Notes: generated from the letters alone by a model not told the origin. Shown: positions 23,225-35,600, counted from the first letter of the stretch. The stretch is 64,000 bases of DNA from Hirundichthys speculiger (GCA_018398805.1 JAGFBZ010000900.1:1-64000), one strand, 5' to 3'. Numbers and translations are program-made.

Positions 23225-23640
23225 ATGATATCATAGCTCAGATGGTGGACTCACACATCTCCAAAAACATCTGGTTTTGGTAAATCAAATGATTGTTGAT
23301 GTGAAGTACTTTCTGGGATATTCTGCCTTCTACACAAGTCTCCACGGGATGCATCCTTGAAAACAGATGGACAGATCAAGAACACATTTAGGGATTTAGA
23401 CCATACCTGGGAAGATGCAGACTTGGGATTGGAATAGTATGTCGGCTGTGATAGGTGGCATTTAACAAGTCCACAAGAACATATCTACACAGCAGAGAGT
23501 ATAAGTACAGAGAAGAAGGGACACTTAACAGCCTATAGCATGACTCTAAAGGGAAAACAGGCAGACTCAAACTAAAATAATGTAAATGTTATTGTCAGAT
23601 TTTATATGTTTGTTTGAAAGAAAAAAAAGGAAGTTGATAA
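23225..23640. other. No gene seen
   Basis: Short interval between two transposons, with no recognisable feature. Confidence 0.5.
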
Positions 23641-23932
23641 TACAGGTCCTTGTGAAAGTATTCGCCCCCCTTATACTTTTCAACCTTTTGCCACATTGCA
23701 GGCTTCAAACATAAAGATTTAAAAGCTCAATTTTTTGTCAAGAATCAACAACAAGTGGAACTCAGTCGTTAAGTGGAACGAAATTTATTGGATATCTTAA
23801 ACTTTTTTAACAAATAAAAAAACTGAAAAGTGGGGCGTACAATTTTATTTGGCCCCCTTGCGTTAATACTTTGTAGCGGGATCTTCTGCTGCAGTTCCAG
23901 CTGCAGGTCTCTTGGGGTTTGTCTCTATCAGT

Positions 23933-24867
23933 TCAACACATCCAGAGACTAAATTCTTGTCCATTCTTCCTGTAAAACAGCCGGAGCTCAGTGAGGTTGG
24001 ATGGAGAGCGTTTGTGAACAGCAGTCTTCAGCTCTTTCCACAGATTCTGGATTGGATTCAGGTCTGGACTTTGTTCTAACACCTGGATACATTTATTTGT
24101 GAACCGTTCCATTGTAGATTTGTCTTCATGTTTTGGATCATTGTCCTGTTGGAAGATAAATCTCCGTCCCAGTCTCAGGTCTTTTGCAGACTCCAACAGG
24201 TTTTCTCCCAGAATGCTCCTGTATTCGGCTCCATCCATCTTCCCATCAGTTTTAACCATCTTCCCTGTCCCTCCTGAAGAAAAGCAGGCCCAGACCATGA
24301 TGCTGCCACCACCATGTTTGACAGTGGGGATGGTGTGTTCAGGGTGATGAGCTGTGTTGCTTTTACTACAAACATATCGTTTTGCATTGTGGCCAAAAAG
24401 TTTGATTTTGGTTTCATCTGACCAGAGCACCTTCTTCCACATGTTTGGTGTGTCTGCCAGGTGGCTTGTGCCAAACTTTAAATGCGACTTGTTTTGGATA
24501 TCTTTGAGAAATGTCTTTCTTCTTGCCACTCTTCCATAAAGGTCAGATTTGTTCAGTGTACGACTGATTGTTGTCCTCTGGACAGACTGTCCCACCTCAG
24601 CTGTAGATCAGTTCATCCAGAGTGATCATGGGCCTCTTGGCTGCATCTCTGATCAGTCTTCTCCTTGTTCCAGTTGAAAGTTTAGAGGGACGGCCGGGTC
24701 TTGGTAGATCTGCAGTGGTCTGATACTCCTTCTATCTCAGTATGATTGCTTGCTCAGTGCTCCTTGAGATGTTTAAAGCTTGGGGAAATCTTTTTGTATC
24801 CACATCCAGCTTTAAACTTCTCCACAACAGTATCTGGGACCTGCCTGGTGTGTTCCTTGGTCTTCAT
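23933..24867 (-). pseudogene. Tc1 transposase pseudogene, catalytic E replaced by Q
   Basis: The start MKTKEHTRQVPDTVVEKFKA lies at 24867, with a helix-turn-helix region (GYKKIS) and PRPGRPSKLSTGTRRRL, the GRPR-like linker. A stop and frameshift separate this from the 220-residue catalytic frame (24595-23933). That frame shows QSVQRTTISRTLNKS, VLWSDETKIKLFGHNAKRYV with the first aspartate, GGGSIMVWACFSSGGTG, FIFQQDNDPKHEDKS with the second aspartate, and [17 protein letters not shown]. The third position of the DD34E triad is normally E (NPIENLW); here it is Q. So the protein would be inactive even without the N-terminal break. Total length fits the family. Confidence 0.85.
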
Positions 24868-24914
24868 GATGCTCTCTGAGCTTTAACCAGAACCCTGAGA
24901 CTATCACAGAGCAG

Positions 24915-25204
24915 TAGAGATGCGCGGATGACATATATTTTAACCCGCAACCGCTTCTTAAAATCTCTATCCGCCCGCTATCCATTTGCAGGAACGTTTT
25001 TTTCACCAATTTTCAAAACCGAACCGACCCGCCATCCTTTTTAATAAATGTAAAATATTTTTTTTTTTATTATTATTATTATTTGAGTGCTTCAACCGCA
25101 ACCCGCCCGAATTTAATTAAAGTATTATTTTTTGACGAGTCATCCGCCCGATATGCGGATTATCCGCTCCGCCCGCGGGTGCACGGTTCATCCGCGCATC
25201 TCTA
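24915..25204. mobile_element. hAT MITE, 290 bp, nested in Tc1, exact 8-bp target duplication
   Basis: The termini are TAGAGATGCGCGGATGA and its inverse TCATCCGCGCATCTCTA (the left shows ...GATGACAT, the right ...GTTCATCC). CAGAGCAG occurs at 24907-24914 and 25205-25212. The interior carries paired CCGCCCG motifs and TA-rich sequence, with no coding capacity. Confidence 0.95.
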
Positions 25205-25555
25205 CAGAGCAGGTGCATTTATACGGAGACTTGATTACACACAGGTGGATTCTATTGATCATCATCAGTCATTCAGGACAACATTGGATCATTCAGAGAT
25301 CCTCACTGAACTTCTGGAGTCAGTTTGCTGCTCTGAAAGTAAAGGGGCTGAATAATATTGCACGCCCCACTTTTCAGTTTTTTATTTGTTAAAAAAGTTT
25401 AAAATATCCAATAAATTTAATTCCACTTCACGATTGTGTCCAACTTGTCGATTCTTGACAAGAAATTTACATTTTATATTTTAATGTTTAAAGCCTGAAA
25501 TGAGGCAAAAGGTTGAAAAGTTCAAGGGGGCCGAATACTTTCGCAAGGCTCTGTA

Positions 25556-28339
25556 GTTGATAACAGTCTCTGTAGTCAAGGGAAAGAGAGATATATTTCT
25601 TTCATGAAATAGTTGAGGTAAGGGTTATGGAGTCAGCATTTGTTACATCACCTGGTCACCCCGAACAATGCCTAAGAAAGCCTTAACAAACTAATTAAAG
25701 TTTGGTAGCTTTTTTTGTGGCTTTTTAGCCATCGGGCTCCTCTTCAGTTGAAACACAGTTTGGGTTCGTGAACACCTTCAACATCTTTAACTTAAACTGA
25801 TAACATTATTTTTGAATAAAATAAGGGATTATTCAACTGACCCTTAGCTATCCCTCGAGCTATGCTGCCATAGACCAAGGCCATTTTTGAAAAGCTACAC
25901 AAAACCTCTGGTATGTACTAATTATGCCAAAGCATTGTCTGCATTGTGCGGAATGCCAACAACTGCACAATCTACAGAAATTCCTTTGATGTACCTAAAG
26001 GTTCAAGGCAGATGGCTTCCCTTTGCTTCCCTTTTCTCCATTGTTGCCGGCCATGCCATGCATGCTCAGGACAGGGGATTGAATTCAAGTCAAGAGTCAA
26101 TGCGGTTGGTTGGTTTCCTTAGCAAGTCTGCTTTTAACAAACTGACATTTCATGAATGTGATTATACTGAATTAGACTGTATTGGATCAGATTATAATGA
26201 GTCTGAACTGTACCATTGCATTGGATTTGTATTGAACTCATTCACTTTCTCTGAACCGGAGTGATAAAGATAAACTAAATTAAATCAAACTGATATCTGC
26301 CTTGAAGCTATGAGATCTTTTGAGGTGGCCACACCATTGCATAGACACTCTTTTTTTTTTAGTCTTTACCTTTTTGGCCTCAAGGAGTTCTATTCATATT
26401 CTGCTAATTTAACTATCCACAGATAGTCAGCATTATGAGCTATTTTTGACAAACTTTAGCCAGTTTGATTAGTGAGGACATGTTAATTTTGCCTCAGTGT
26501 TAAACTTAGGCAATTTAATGGTCATCAAACATCAAAGCTGTTTGAATATGAAAATGACTGGTATATATCAACTACCCCATGAATTAATACCTGTTTTCCT
26601 ATCCTGTAAAGCACTCAATATGTGTTGAGTGGAAATGCCAAAAGTTGCACATGGGTTTATACAGATAAGCCCACGAGGCAGCACCCCCCCCCCCCCCCCC
26701 CCCCCACCCCCCACCTCTCGCCTGGAACACGGTGTGTCTGACAGTACCAATGAAAACGTTACCAGGTCTGTGAGATTAAGAGGGACAGACAGCGTTCCAT
26801 ATCAAATCAGGTGAAAGTCATTTACACCACTGCCATACATTTATCATCCCATGTCAGAGGCCCCCACCCCTTGTTCCCTCACGCTGTCAAAACAACACCT
26901 TTGGCATCTGCTGGATTTCAAATAAATGACTCTCTCCTCGCTCTCTGAGGAGAAGCAGAGAATTAGAGCAGGAAGAGAAATGAGTGATCTTATGATGAGT
27001 TAGGTGTGATTTATAATAAGGTGTTCCAGTGCAAAGTGCAAAAAAGAAGTTTCATTATTTGAACTTTTTTTTTTTTTTTTCCTAGGGATTCTGTAATGAT
27101 GATGTATTGCTACATTACCTCCAGGGTCTATCTTGACGCTGGCACCAGGAACCATATTGAATTTTGTTTTCAAGCTCTTTTCCTGGTGGTGTGCTTTACA
27201 GTCAATGAGTTTTCCACGGTGTTATTTTTAGGGTGGAAACGAGTCATGATGGCTCGGAAGGGGTGGGGGGGGAGGGTGTACCACAAGATTTTTTTTTTCT
27301 TTTTTTGTGTGTGTTCTCCAGCAGGAAAAGCATAACTGTAAGCTCTTGCAGTAAAGCACTGAGAGAAGTTAAGCTTGACATATTTTCATTAGAGGGAGAC
27401 ACGACGCTGCTGACACAATGTAAATGTGCATCAAAATGCACTGGTCGTTGTTTTTGTTCGTTTGTTTTAATCTCTTTTTGCCCCCTTCTCACTTCTGCTG
27501 AGGTTCTCGGTAACATTTTTTTTTATAAAATCAACACTTTTCAAAGTGCGTTGCAGAAAAGTTAAATAAAAGTTTGTGAGTGCTTTTACTTCCATATTGC
27601 ATCTCTGGCTATGATCAAATATCCATAATGGTATTGTTGTGCTGTCACTTTCAATTTCTTTGAGAGCCTCCTAACGTTGCCTGGGGCTGGGTGTGTTTTC
27701 AGCACCGCGCCTTTCCTTCTCTCATTGTTCTTCTCTTCATTACTTTGCAAGTGTTAGGCATTTCTCAGTGGATCTGACATTGCTTCCGCCGTTCCCGAGC
27801 GCTGCGGCGAGAATGAAAGGAACAGGATGGAGGGAAGCGGTAGAGAGGTGGAAGGATATAATGTTAGGGATGAGTGATACAAGAGGAACGTGGACACACA
27901 TTATCACACAAACACAGGCAGACAGCGTTTAATCATCCAGGCTACACTGGCTGGATCTAGTTCTGGTGGAGGCTTTAAAAGGATTGCTTCTGTGCACAGC
28001 AGACGACCAGGCATCCAGATAAAAGAGAGTACACAAATTGTTAGAGATTCACAAGGCTATGTTAGTGGAATGAAGCTCTGGGCAGTTCGCTGTCAGAAAT
28101 GTATTGACCATGAGCAACACTGAGGCACTGTTGGAAAAAAAAAAACAAAAAAAAAAACATCTTGACATTTCACAGTTCCAGACACACCGATCTCATTACT
28201 GTGTGTTGCGTTTGTTTGTGTGAGTGTCTGCAGAGTGATATTTTGGAATTAGATTATTTGGCATCTGACTTTAAAAATAACCCAAAGACTTTCTCAGCTG
28301 AAGCGGGACAGAAGGAAATTTTGACGTGGATTCATAATA
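25556..28339. other. No gene seen
   Basis: Only short ORFs, several poly-T runs (around 27070 and 27290) and a poly-C tract. No exon with splice borders or domain was found. Parts of 26850-27020 and 27340-27470 look complex and repeat-free. Confidence 0.45.
26684..26716. repeat. Poly-C tract
   Basis: A C-run of more than 20 bases interrupted by single A residues. ORFs across it are artefacts (poly-Pro or poly-Gly). Confidence 0.9.
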
Positions 28340-29092
28340 CAGTAATCCCCCACATTTTGCGGTTAATGGGGACTGTGAAAAAGATGAGGAAGTATCCACA
28401 TCTGTACGATTCTCGTTCTCCACACTACAAAGACAGCACATATTCTAGTCATTCATGAAGGGAGATTGCGATGAATGTGGGTCTGGATACGGCCGAGATG
28501 GTGAGGAAGTGGAAAAACACAAGAGATAAGTTTAGTAAGTTTAGCTAGTTCATGATTGTTGCTCTTGCGTTGTGGCGTGGAATAACATAGCGGAGACCGC
28601 GCTAGTATAAATCAAAAGTGACGGCGGCATCTCTGCGCAAGCTGACGGCGACACATTGCCGCAAGAGTATACACTGGGAAGTGTCCGCATGCGTCCACGA
28701 CAACGCGCGCAACATCGCAGCCAACCCTCCCAGACTTATCGATTAACGGTTATTAATCGTTAAAGGGCGTCGGTTAACAGTCATAAAGAAAATCCAAAAT
28801 GTGCATCCCTAGTGTCAGCCAATCAGCGTACAGACAACTGACGGCACAGTAATGCCCGTCATAGCAGCCAATCACAAGCCTTGATAATTATTCATGGAGC
28901 ATCCCGTGTCGGCTCTTGTTGCTTCCCGACTCACTCGTTCTTGATGTGATGGGTTTCACTTCAGCCTCACGCGCTTCGTTTGAATTTTTTTCAATTTTTT
29001 TTTTCGAATATTTTTTTCTATGAATATTTTTGAAACTTCCGTGATGTACTGAGACCACGATAGCTGAGACCGCGAAGTGTGGGGGATTACTG
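28340..29092. mobile_element. Pogo/Tigger-like element with truncated hAT inside
   Basis: The left end is CAGTAATCCCCCACATTTTG then CGG. The right end complements to CAGTAATCCCCCACACTTCG then CGG. About 20 of 23 terminal bases match. TA precedes the left end (28338-28339), but the right neighbour is AA. Such CAGTAATCCC ends with GCGG are typical of pogo/Tigger relatives. No transposase frame is visible. Part of a hAT MITE occupies 28531-28811. Confidence 0.7.
28531..28811 (-). mobile_element. Truncated copy of the hAT MITE seen at 38940
   Basis: It is the reverse complement of most of the element at 38940-39349, sharing GTGGCGTGGAATAACATAGC, GTGACGGCGGCATCTCTGCG and the terminus TGTGCATCCCTA. 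The other terminus and about 130 bp are missing, so no target duplication can be checked. Confidence 0.8.
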
Positions 29093-29887
29093 AATTACAT
29101 TTAATTGTGCTCATTTTTAAAATAAAATGTATTTTGCATTAAAATGAAGCTTTACATTTTACTTGTTACTGTTTGCAATCTGCTGCTGTGGAAACAAGCC
29201 CGGCAAATGAACCCGGACGTCATTTATGAAGAAAATGATGGCGGTAAAGGCACAACGTATTTCTCAGAATGAGCTAATGATGATGTGAAAGCTTTAATAA
29301 TGAAAAATGCAATACCTGCCAAGGAGCAGACGCTGGCTTGGCAAAGAATTTGTACACACTGGTCAAGCACACCATCATGACTACCCACTTAATAATGAGC
29401 AACACCTAATACCGCTCTCAAATATAGCTCTGACCAGTCAAGCTCTGGACAAAGAACATCTGGAGTGTCTGATGATAGGATGTTTTTGAGCCCTGTGGGT
29501 TGTGCGGTGGGGTCTCGGTGAAAAGGGGATTGCTTCCTACATATGCCATCAGGTCCCAAAAGATTGCTGTCTTGCTATCTCTTTCAACAACAATAATTTT
29601 AAACCCAATAGGAAGAAGGCAAGTCCTGTAAAACAGGTGGAGGACCAGCACCAGCCCCTTTCACTCCTTCACCTTTTGAATGAAATTACTATGTGGAAAT
29701 CTTCCAAGCCAGCAAACTCTCAGGATACCAGTGGATTGGTTCAGTGTTGGTATTTTAGGCTGAATATGATTGCTCTGGTTCTTAATAAATATGTCCCCTT
29801 CAGCCCTGGTCCCAGTTCCTTGGTGTTTCTCATGTGTGAGACATACTGCCTTGAAAACTATTTGTCAGTCTTAAAAAGGAAATAATA
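29093..29887. other. No gene seen
   Basis: Short ORFs only. No repeat ends recognised. Confidence 0.45.
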
Positions 29888-30884
29888 TTGTGTGATAGGG
29901 ATGTAACAATATGGAAAATTTGATATCTCGATTATAGTGACCAAATTATAACAGTTTACGATATTATCACGATATTCTTAATTGCTGCACAAATGTATAA
30001 AAAAAACATACATTTTAATAATTTCACAAAATATTGTGATTTTCTTGTCATATTGAAACATCAGAAGCCAAAATCTTATCAAAATGAAACTTTCACATTA
30101 AACAGAGAAACAACTGGCACAGAAAGAGGTTTTATTTTAAATGAACAAAATAAGTAACAGGAACAAAGCTGGTTTGTCTGGTGCAAATTTAAATAAACAC
30201 TTTAACAGCCATAGTAGGTCAAAACATGCAAACAGTTATCAGGAACAAAAATTATAGTGCAAGTTCAAATGAAATAAACTTTTGACTTTAAGCTGAACCT
30301 TAAATAAGTATAAATGTGCAAAAAAAAGAATCAGTTGTAGAGGAGCTAAATATGTTGTTCTGAATCGTAGTTCCCTCTATGTGTCTGTGGGTGTCGCTGT
30401 GTTGTTACCTGAGGGTCAGGTATAAAGGTAGCTGCCTGTTATTGGTTAGGTGTTTGACCCGGAAAGGCAAAAGGTTTTTGACCGCTGTGGCGCTAACTGC
30501 CGGCGTTATGGTTGTCAGATCAGTTAATAGAATAAATTAATATTTTAACTGCATCAGGACATCGTTCCAGTCCTTTTTCGATCGACACGCAACAGTAACG
30601 TTTACGAAATGTGAGTTAGCGAAGCGCGTCGACCAGGTTACTCTTGGTGAAACATCTCAGTAGCTTGAAGCATTAGGCTTAGCTCCTTCAAGTTGCTTCT
30701 ACAAACAGTACCGGTTCACCCAATACGCACACTACGCACTTTGCGTAGGGCCTCGCAAACCAATGGGGGCCCCGTTACCTCGGCAACGTTGATGCGGGGA
30801 GAAAAAAAAACTGACGACGTGACCGTCTGCAGCGCGTGTGTGTCTCCCCGGATTGTAGCGCGTGAAGGGATTAAACAGGCCACG

Positions 30885-30963
30885 ATGAAGCGCAGTTTTC
30901 CCTCAGGATATGAAAAGAGGGAAAAGAAACAGCATGACAGTGAATTTAGGGAGCAGCAGTCAG
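30885..30963 (+). pseudogene. First exon of ZMYM-like hAT transposase
   Basis: ATG at 30885 opens a basic frame, MKRSFPSGYEKREKKQHDSE then FREQQS. It ends at a good donor, CAG before GTAACT at 30964. The MKR...SG..KR start is usual for ZMYM-related hAT transposases, where exon 1 encodes a basic leader. No downstream exons (TTF finger, catalytic core, dimerisation region) remain in the element, so only this leader survives. Confidence 0.5.
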
Positions 30964-31095
30964 GTAACTTCCCTCTCTGGGGGGGAGAGTGGGAGGGACT
31001 AGTCCGTGTTTGACCTACATTACAGGGCGGTTAGCCCCCCAGTGAGCCCCCCAGTCTCTGTGTGCCTCTGGCTGACTTCTATTATAAGTTGTAGC

Positions 31096-31261
31096 GTAGT
31101 TACAACTGCAACTTGAGGGTGTGTGTGTGTGTGTGTATATGAATGTTCGTGCTGTCGCGCGTGCTTATGTGTGTCAGTCTGCATGTCTGTGTGTATGTGC
31201 ACGCTGTCGCGGGCATTTGTGTGTATTTGGGTGTGTGTCAGTATTGTAGTTACAACTGCAA
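31096..31261. repeat. GT-rich block between 16-bp direct repeats
   Basis: GTAGTTACAACTGCAA occurs exactly at 31096-31111 and 31246-31261. Between them lies imperfect (GT)n sequence. The pair lies inside the nested hAT. Confidence 0.8.
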
Positions 31262-31594
31262 TTAGGCAAACATTATACTATATACATGGAAAGTAATGGA
31301 ATATTGACGAAGCTGCTTAATATTTTTAATGCTTCACACCATGTGTGTTCTCTTACAATCTGCACAGCCATTCATATAACAATGCGTATGCCTATACCTC
31401 CATTCTACTTTCATATATATCTATGGGTGAAAGGTGTATATATTGTAAATAGTCATGTATATATAGCCCTGCTTATTCTAGTACTTAACATTTTGTATAA
31501 TGCTATTGTAATAGTTCAATTCTGAGAGAGCTATATACACATTTTATATTCTATTTTATTTTATTTTAGCCTATTTTTATAATTACCCTGCTGT

Positions 31595-31680
31595 CACTCT
31601 ACTTTCTATCTGTTCTGCTTGAGCTGCTGTGACACGTGAATTTCCCCGGTGTGGGATCAATAAAGTCTAATAAGTTCTAT
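31595..31680 (+). mobile_element. LINE 3' tail fragment
   Basis: GTGAATTTCCCCGGTGTGGG followed by ATCAATAAAGTCTAATAAG, then TCTTATCTTA. This is the common fish LINE ending. It sits inside the hAT at 30706-32245, so it was carried in or inserted there. Confidence 0.6.
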
Positions 31681-32321
31681 CTTATCTTAAGAATAAATGT
31701 TATTTGCTTGGATAGTACACAGGCAAATATAAATGCATAAACAGTGCTAAATGAATCAGAATTATAGTACATAATATAAACAATTACCTATATTTGAAAT
31801 ATTAAAGTAAATTTAAGTGCAGCCAATTTGATGGAGCTGAATTAATAGTTGCCTTGTCTTGTCTATATTTGATGATTTTGCAGCCAAAAAGTGTAGAAAG
31901 GGACACTTTTAATGGTGAGTTGTTTTAAAATGTGTTATTTCATAACTATGTAAGTTGTGTCAATACACATCCTTTTCTATTATGACTATATGTGATGTGT
32001 AAATGTGTCCATCTATCTATTAACTATTCTATTGTTTAAAACATTAAATTTGATTTGATTTGTTCTAATTTGTTCAGATTTTATTCTTAGTTAAAACAAC
32101 AGGTGGCTTCATGGCGACAGTGCAATATGTTTAAAGGGGGGATGAGTGGAAGCACTGCGGTGTCAGGTGTGGCTGTTGAATTCAGTGAGGAGGGCCCCTT
32201 TGCAGAATTTTGCCTAGGGCCCCATGGAGGTCTGAACCGGCTCTGTCTACAAATTACAATAAAATGTAAACAAGTGCTCTGCAGACAGGATCATTGTCCT
32301 TCACCAGTTGTCCCGCTGCAT

Positions 32322-32417
32322 TCTTTAAAAAACAAAAACAAAATATGCCCAGACCTCGGATTTTGTCCTTTTAGTGGGTTGGTAAATGTCCTGTGTGCTA
32401 TCACCGCTTTCCGTCAT
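32322..32417 (-). pseudogene. hAT transposase first exon remnant (ZBED1-like)
   Basis: ATG at 32417 opens MTESGDSTQDIYQPTKRTKS then EVWAYFVF before a stop at a T-rich site. A shifted frame continues as a KNAAGQLVKDN-like segment. K-S-x-V-W-x-x-F followed by N-x-x-G-Q-L is the start of the BED finger of ZBED1-type hAT transposases. The cysteine and histidine ligands are not complete. The copy at 50509 is a sister of this exon with different damage. Confidence 0.55.
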
Positions 32418-32627
32418 GCTAACGTTACGATGCCGATGTTACAAGCTACATATTCACATGAGACACAGTCACGAGTTGCTTGCAGACTTGAATGAGGCTG
32501 ATATTACATATCCTGGTAATCGACCGGGATAATGAGATGAAGTCAAACATAAACGGTAATCGTTATCGTGTAAAGTTTTACCACGCTTTACCGTAATACC
32601 GAAAACCGTTCCATCTCTATTGTGTGA

Positions 32628-35600
32628 TTGTGACCAAGCTGGAGCCTTGGTGCACTTGGACTTCAGCTTCAGGTTCAACACAACCAGAGTAAAACGAGCC
32701 CCCTACCAGGTTATGTTTGGTGTCAGAATCTATGTTGCCATAGTAGTTAACATCATAGTTAACCTGGGCTTTTTTATTTACCAGAAAAGATTCAAAACCC
32801 ACTTTCTGGAAAAAACTCACATTGGGATTATTGTTACATTTTGCATTTCAAAATTCTCCACACATTCTCTATTGGAGACATCTGTTATGCCCCCGTCTAA
32901 CAAAGAGAGGAGACAACATAAACAACAAACAAACAAAAAAAAAAAACACGCATCTCATCCTCCTGATCCCCAAACACGCACAAAAATCCATGAGCAACTG
33001 AAGTGAATGGTTTGTTTACAGATATGACAAGGTGACAAAAAGTGAAGCAAAAATCCTCAAGGTGAGCTAAGGCCAAAATAACAAATAAAACATCCAGCCT
33101 TTAGCTCCAGTGCCACCTTACCTACCTAAACTACAAGGGAAAATAAATTACAAAAACTCACCCTAACTCCCTGGACTAGCATAAACATGAAAAAATGGAA
33201 AAACAAAATAAATCAAACAAACAGGCATTTCAGCCCTACAGTTCATGGAACAGGTCATACACTACAACATGATCAAGCAGAGTTTGGTGATGGAAAGACG
33301 CTGTGGATTTAAAACTGGCTGTCTGAGATGGACCAGGCCACGGCGGATGTCGGAGTCACAGAATCAGCTAATCAGAGAGGAACCTGGGAAAAAAAGAGCA
33401 CCTACAACGCAGAGACTCACTCATCAATCACTCTGAAGTATGGCTGGGGCCGTAACAACATCTCAGGACTGTGAGCAGACCAGTCCAGTGCTTCTCCACC
33501 CTTCTTCCCCAGACGTGCCTTTGTAAAGTGTGCAGAATGTTGCACCGTATGTTGTCGTTGCAGTAAAACCTCAAGGTACTTTTCTGCATTAAGGCTGCTG
33601 TCATAGAAGTATATTTTTTCCCATGGGCAACACAATCCCTGGCTTTTGGACTAGCTGCTGATACCATTCTGTTTTCACTGTTACTCAAACCAAATCCCAG
33701 GATGCCCTGCGTGTTTTTGATGTTTCAATGCTTCAACACACCAGATGAATGTGAAAAAAAAAGCATGACAAAACCTTGCTGGATGCCGACCCCAAAAGAA
33801 AGGTGACTGAAGTTGTCGGCACTTATGGCTTTAAACAATTTTTTACCAGTACGACAACAAAAACAGATGATTTGGCAGTGGGTGTGACCCCTTTCAACCT
33901 GACACTAGGGTCTCACAGGAGAGTTAGCTGATAAACATTACTTTAAGGAAAATGAACAAGTATCCAGTCAGTTCATGTTAGTCTAAACCACATACTGTAT
34001 GTATAACTGGACAAACTGTTAAGTGGCGTGACCCGTAGGTTTGTACTGAAAGCTTTTGAAGCCTCTTTGCTCAAACTACGCAGTGCCATGTCGCAGCACC
34101 TAGAAACCAGTTAGCTTTTAACTCATATTACTTTATTATTATTAGTAGTATTATTCATCTATTTTCATTTTGTCCAAATGTCCTAATCTCACATGAATCT
34201 AATCTGGAATGAAACAAGTGCTACAGGACCTCAGCACGACGGGAGGTCCCACAGCAAAGCTTCAAGGCTGAAATGACTGCTACAGTTAGCACATCTAAGC
34301 TAAGTTTAGCTTTTCTTTAGATCCTTCCAGACCAAACCCACAGCCAGTCACAGTAGTCCGTATCACACAGCCACAAGAGAACATCTTTTTAAAATATGAC
34401 TGTACTGTGTTAGGTTTTTATCTGTACTTCAGAAGTGAATATAACACTAAGTGCTAAGTAGTTAAAATAATGACTAGCTGTCAGTCAAACAACATCAAAC
34501 AACGTCCAGCTTCATATAAATTTACCTGATGTGGTGCAAAAAAATTCAGTTTGTAAAAGATTAATCCACTCTGCCTCTCTTATCTTCTCCATACCCTCCC
34601 AATTTCTTCTGATTTGGACTAAGGAGTTGGGGAAAAAACACCAACTTCTAGGTAAGAAGCACATCTCTGAAAACACTATTAATACTGGATGATGTAAACA
34701 GATTTTGCAGCAACATCCGCTTCCACATTCTGCACATACAGCATAGCTACAGACTAAAGTTGACAGACAGAAGAGATCTGGCACATTATGAGTCCACCCA
34801 GCGAAGGAAAACATATACCAAGAATGTGAGACATTTCTCTCTTAAAAGTACACAAACTGCCTTTTCATCATCAAATAAAAATAAATAAAAATGAAAGACA
34901 ACTTTATGCCCAATACATGCATAAAACCTGAGAAAAGTGTAAGGAATGAAAAAGAATGAAGTACAGAAAAAAGTGTAATTCAATTAACTAAAGAGAACAT
35001 AAGACATAGTTTCCATGTATATATTTTTTTCATTTTAAACCTGAACTGAGTTAAGAATTAATTAAAAATAGTATGCATGATCCTGTGTGACCCCACAACT
35101 CTTCAGTATTGGCAAAGCCACGTGACCTTTAGCACAAGTTCTTTCTCATTAGCCGTCATAACTGGGTTTTCAGACTGACATTCATGAAATGTCGTGTCAC
35201 TCGTGAATCCCGAGAGTCTAAGATACAATGATGGAATCACAGAAATATACTTGGTAGAGCGAGAACTCCACAGAATGTTGTTGCATTGGTCCTTCCTGTG
35301 TTTAGAGAAAACTAAGTGTTAAGCTTCAAACTCATAATTCAACAAGTGGAATAAAATGGAAATTGTGTTCAGTCTTCATTAGAATTATCTTTTCTTTTAT
35401 TTCATTAGGAAACTTGCATGACAAGGAACACTAAATGTGGCACATACATTGCAGTATATTAATGATAATGTGCTTTGTTCCTGTTAAATACTTAATAATG
35501 GAATTATGCCGGAGAGGAAGGTCACTCTTTCCGTTTAAACATTAATTCAGTTCTTTAATTAAGTTTTACATGAGAAAAAAAACTTGGATAACAATATCTG

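Larger units (their letters stand above)
23643..25553 (-). mobile_element. Tc1 transposon with long inverted repeats, split by a hAT MITE
   Basis: The left end starts CAGGTCCTTGTGAAAGTATT and the right end complements to CAGAGCCTTGCGAAAGTATT. TA flanks both ends (23641-23642 and 25554-25555). The inverted repeats extend about 230 bp and include AAACTTTTTTAACAAATAAA on both sides. The transposase pseudogene reads on the minus strand. A hAT MITE at 24915-25204 interrupts the region between the transposase start and the right inverted repeat. Removing it and one copy of its duplication leaves an element of about 1.6 kb, the normal Tc1 size. Confidence 0.9.
30706..32245 (+). mobile_element. Second hAT nested inside, exact 8-bp target duplication
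   Basis: It begins CAGTACCGGTTCACCC and ends GGTCTGAACCGGCTCTG, whose complement is CAGAGCCGGTTCAGACC. TCTACAAA is duplicated at 30698-30705 and 32246-32253. The uninterrupted reference copy at 50.3 kb has this site only once (TGTACAAA context). The element contains a first exon typical of ZMYM-like hATs, a GT-rich block between two 16-bp direct repeats and a LINE 3' tail. The catalytic domain is absent. Confidence 0.92.
29896..32619 (-). mobile_element. hAT (ZBED1-like) element, exact 8-bp target duplication, split by another hAT
   Basis: The left end is TAGGGATGTAACAATATGG and the right end complements to TAGAGATGGAACGGTTTTC. TTGTGTGA flanks both sides exactly (29888-29895 and 32620-32627). 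A second copy of the family, in the opposite orientation, lies at 50307-51441 and shows which part of this one is native. Everything from 30706 to 32245 is absent from the other copy. Without it the element is about 1.18 kb, with a first transposase exon on the minus strand and no catalytic domain. Confidence 0.9.

Noticed and set aside
33417..33688. Two overlapping minus-strand ORFs with Cys/His residues
   Set aside because: The spacing does not fit a zinc finger, and the frames lack splice borders or known repeats.
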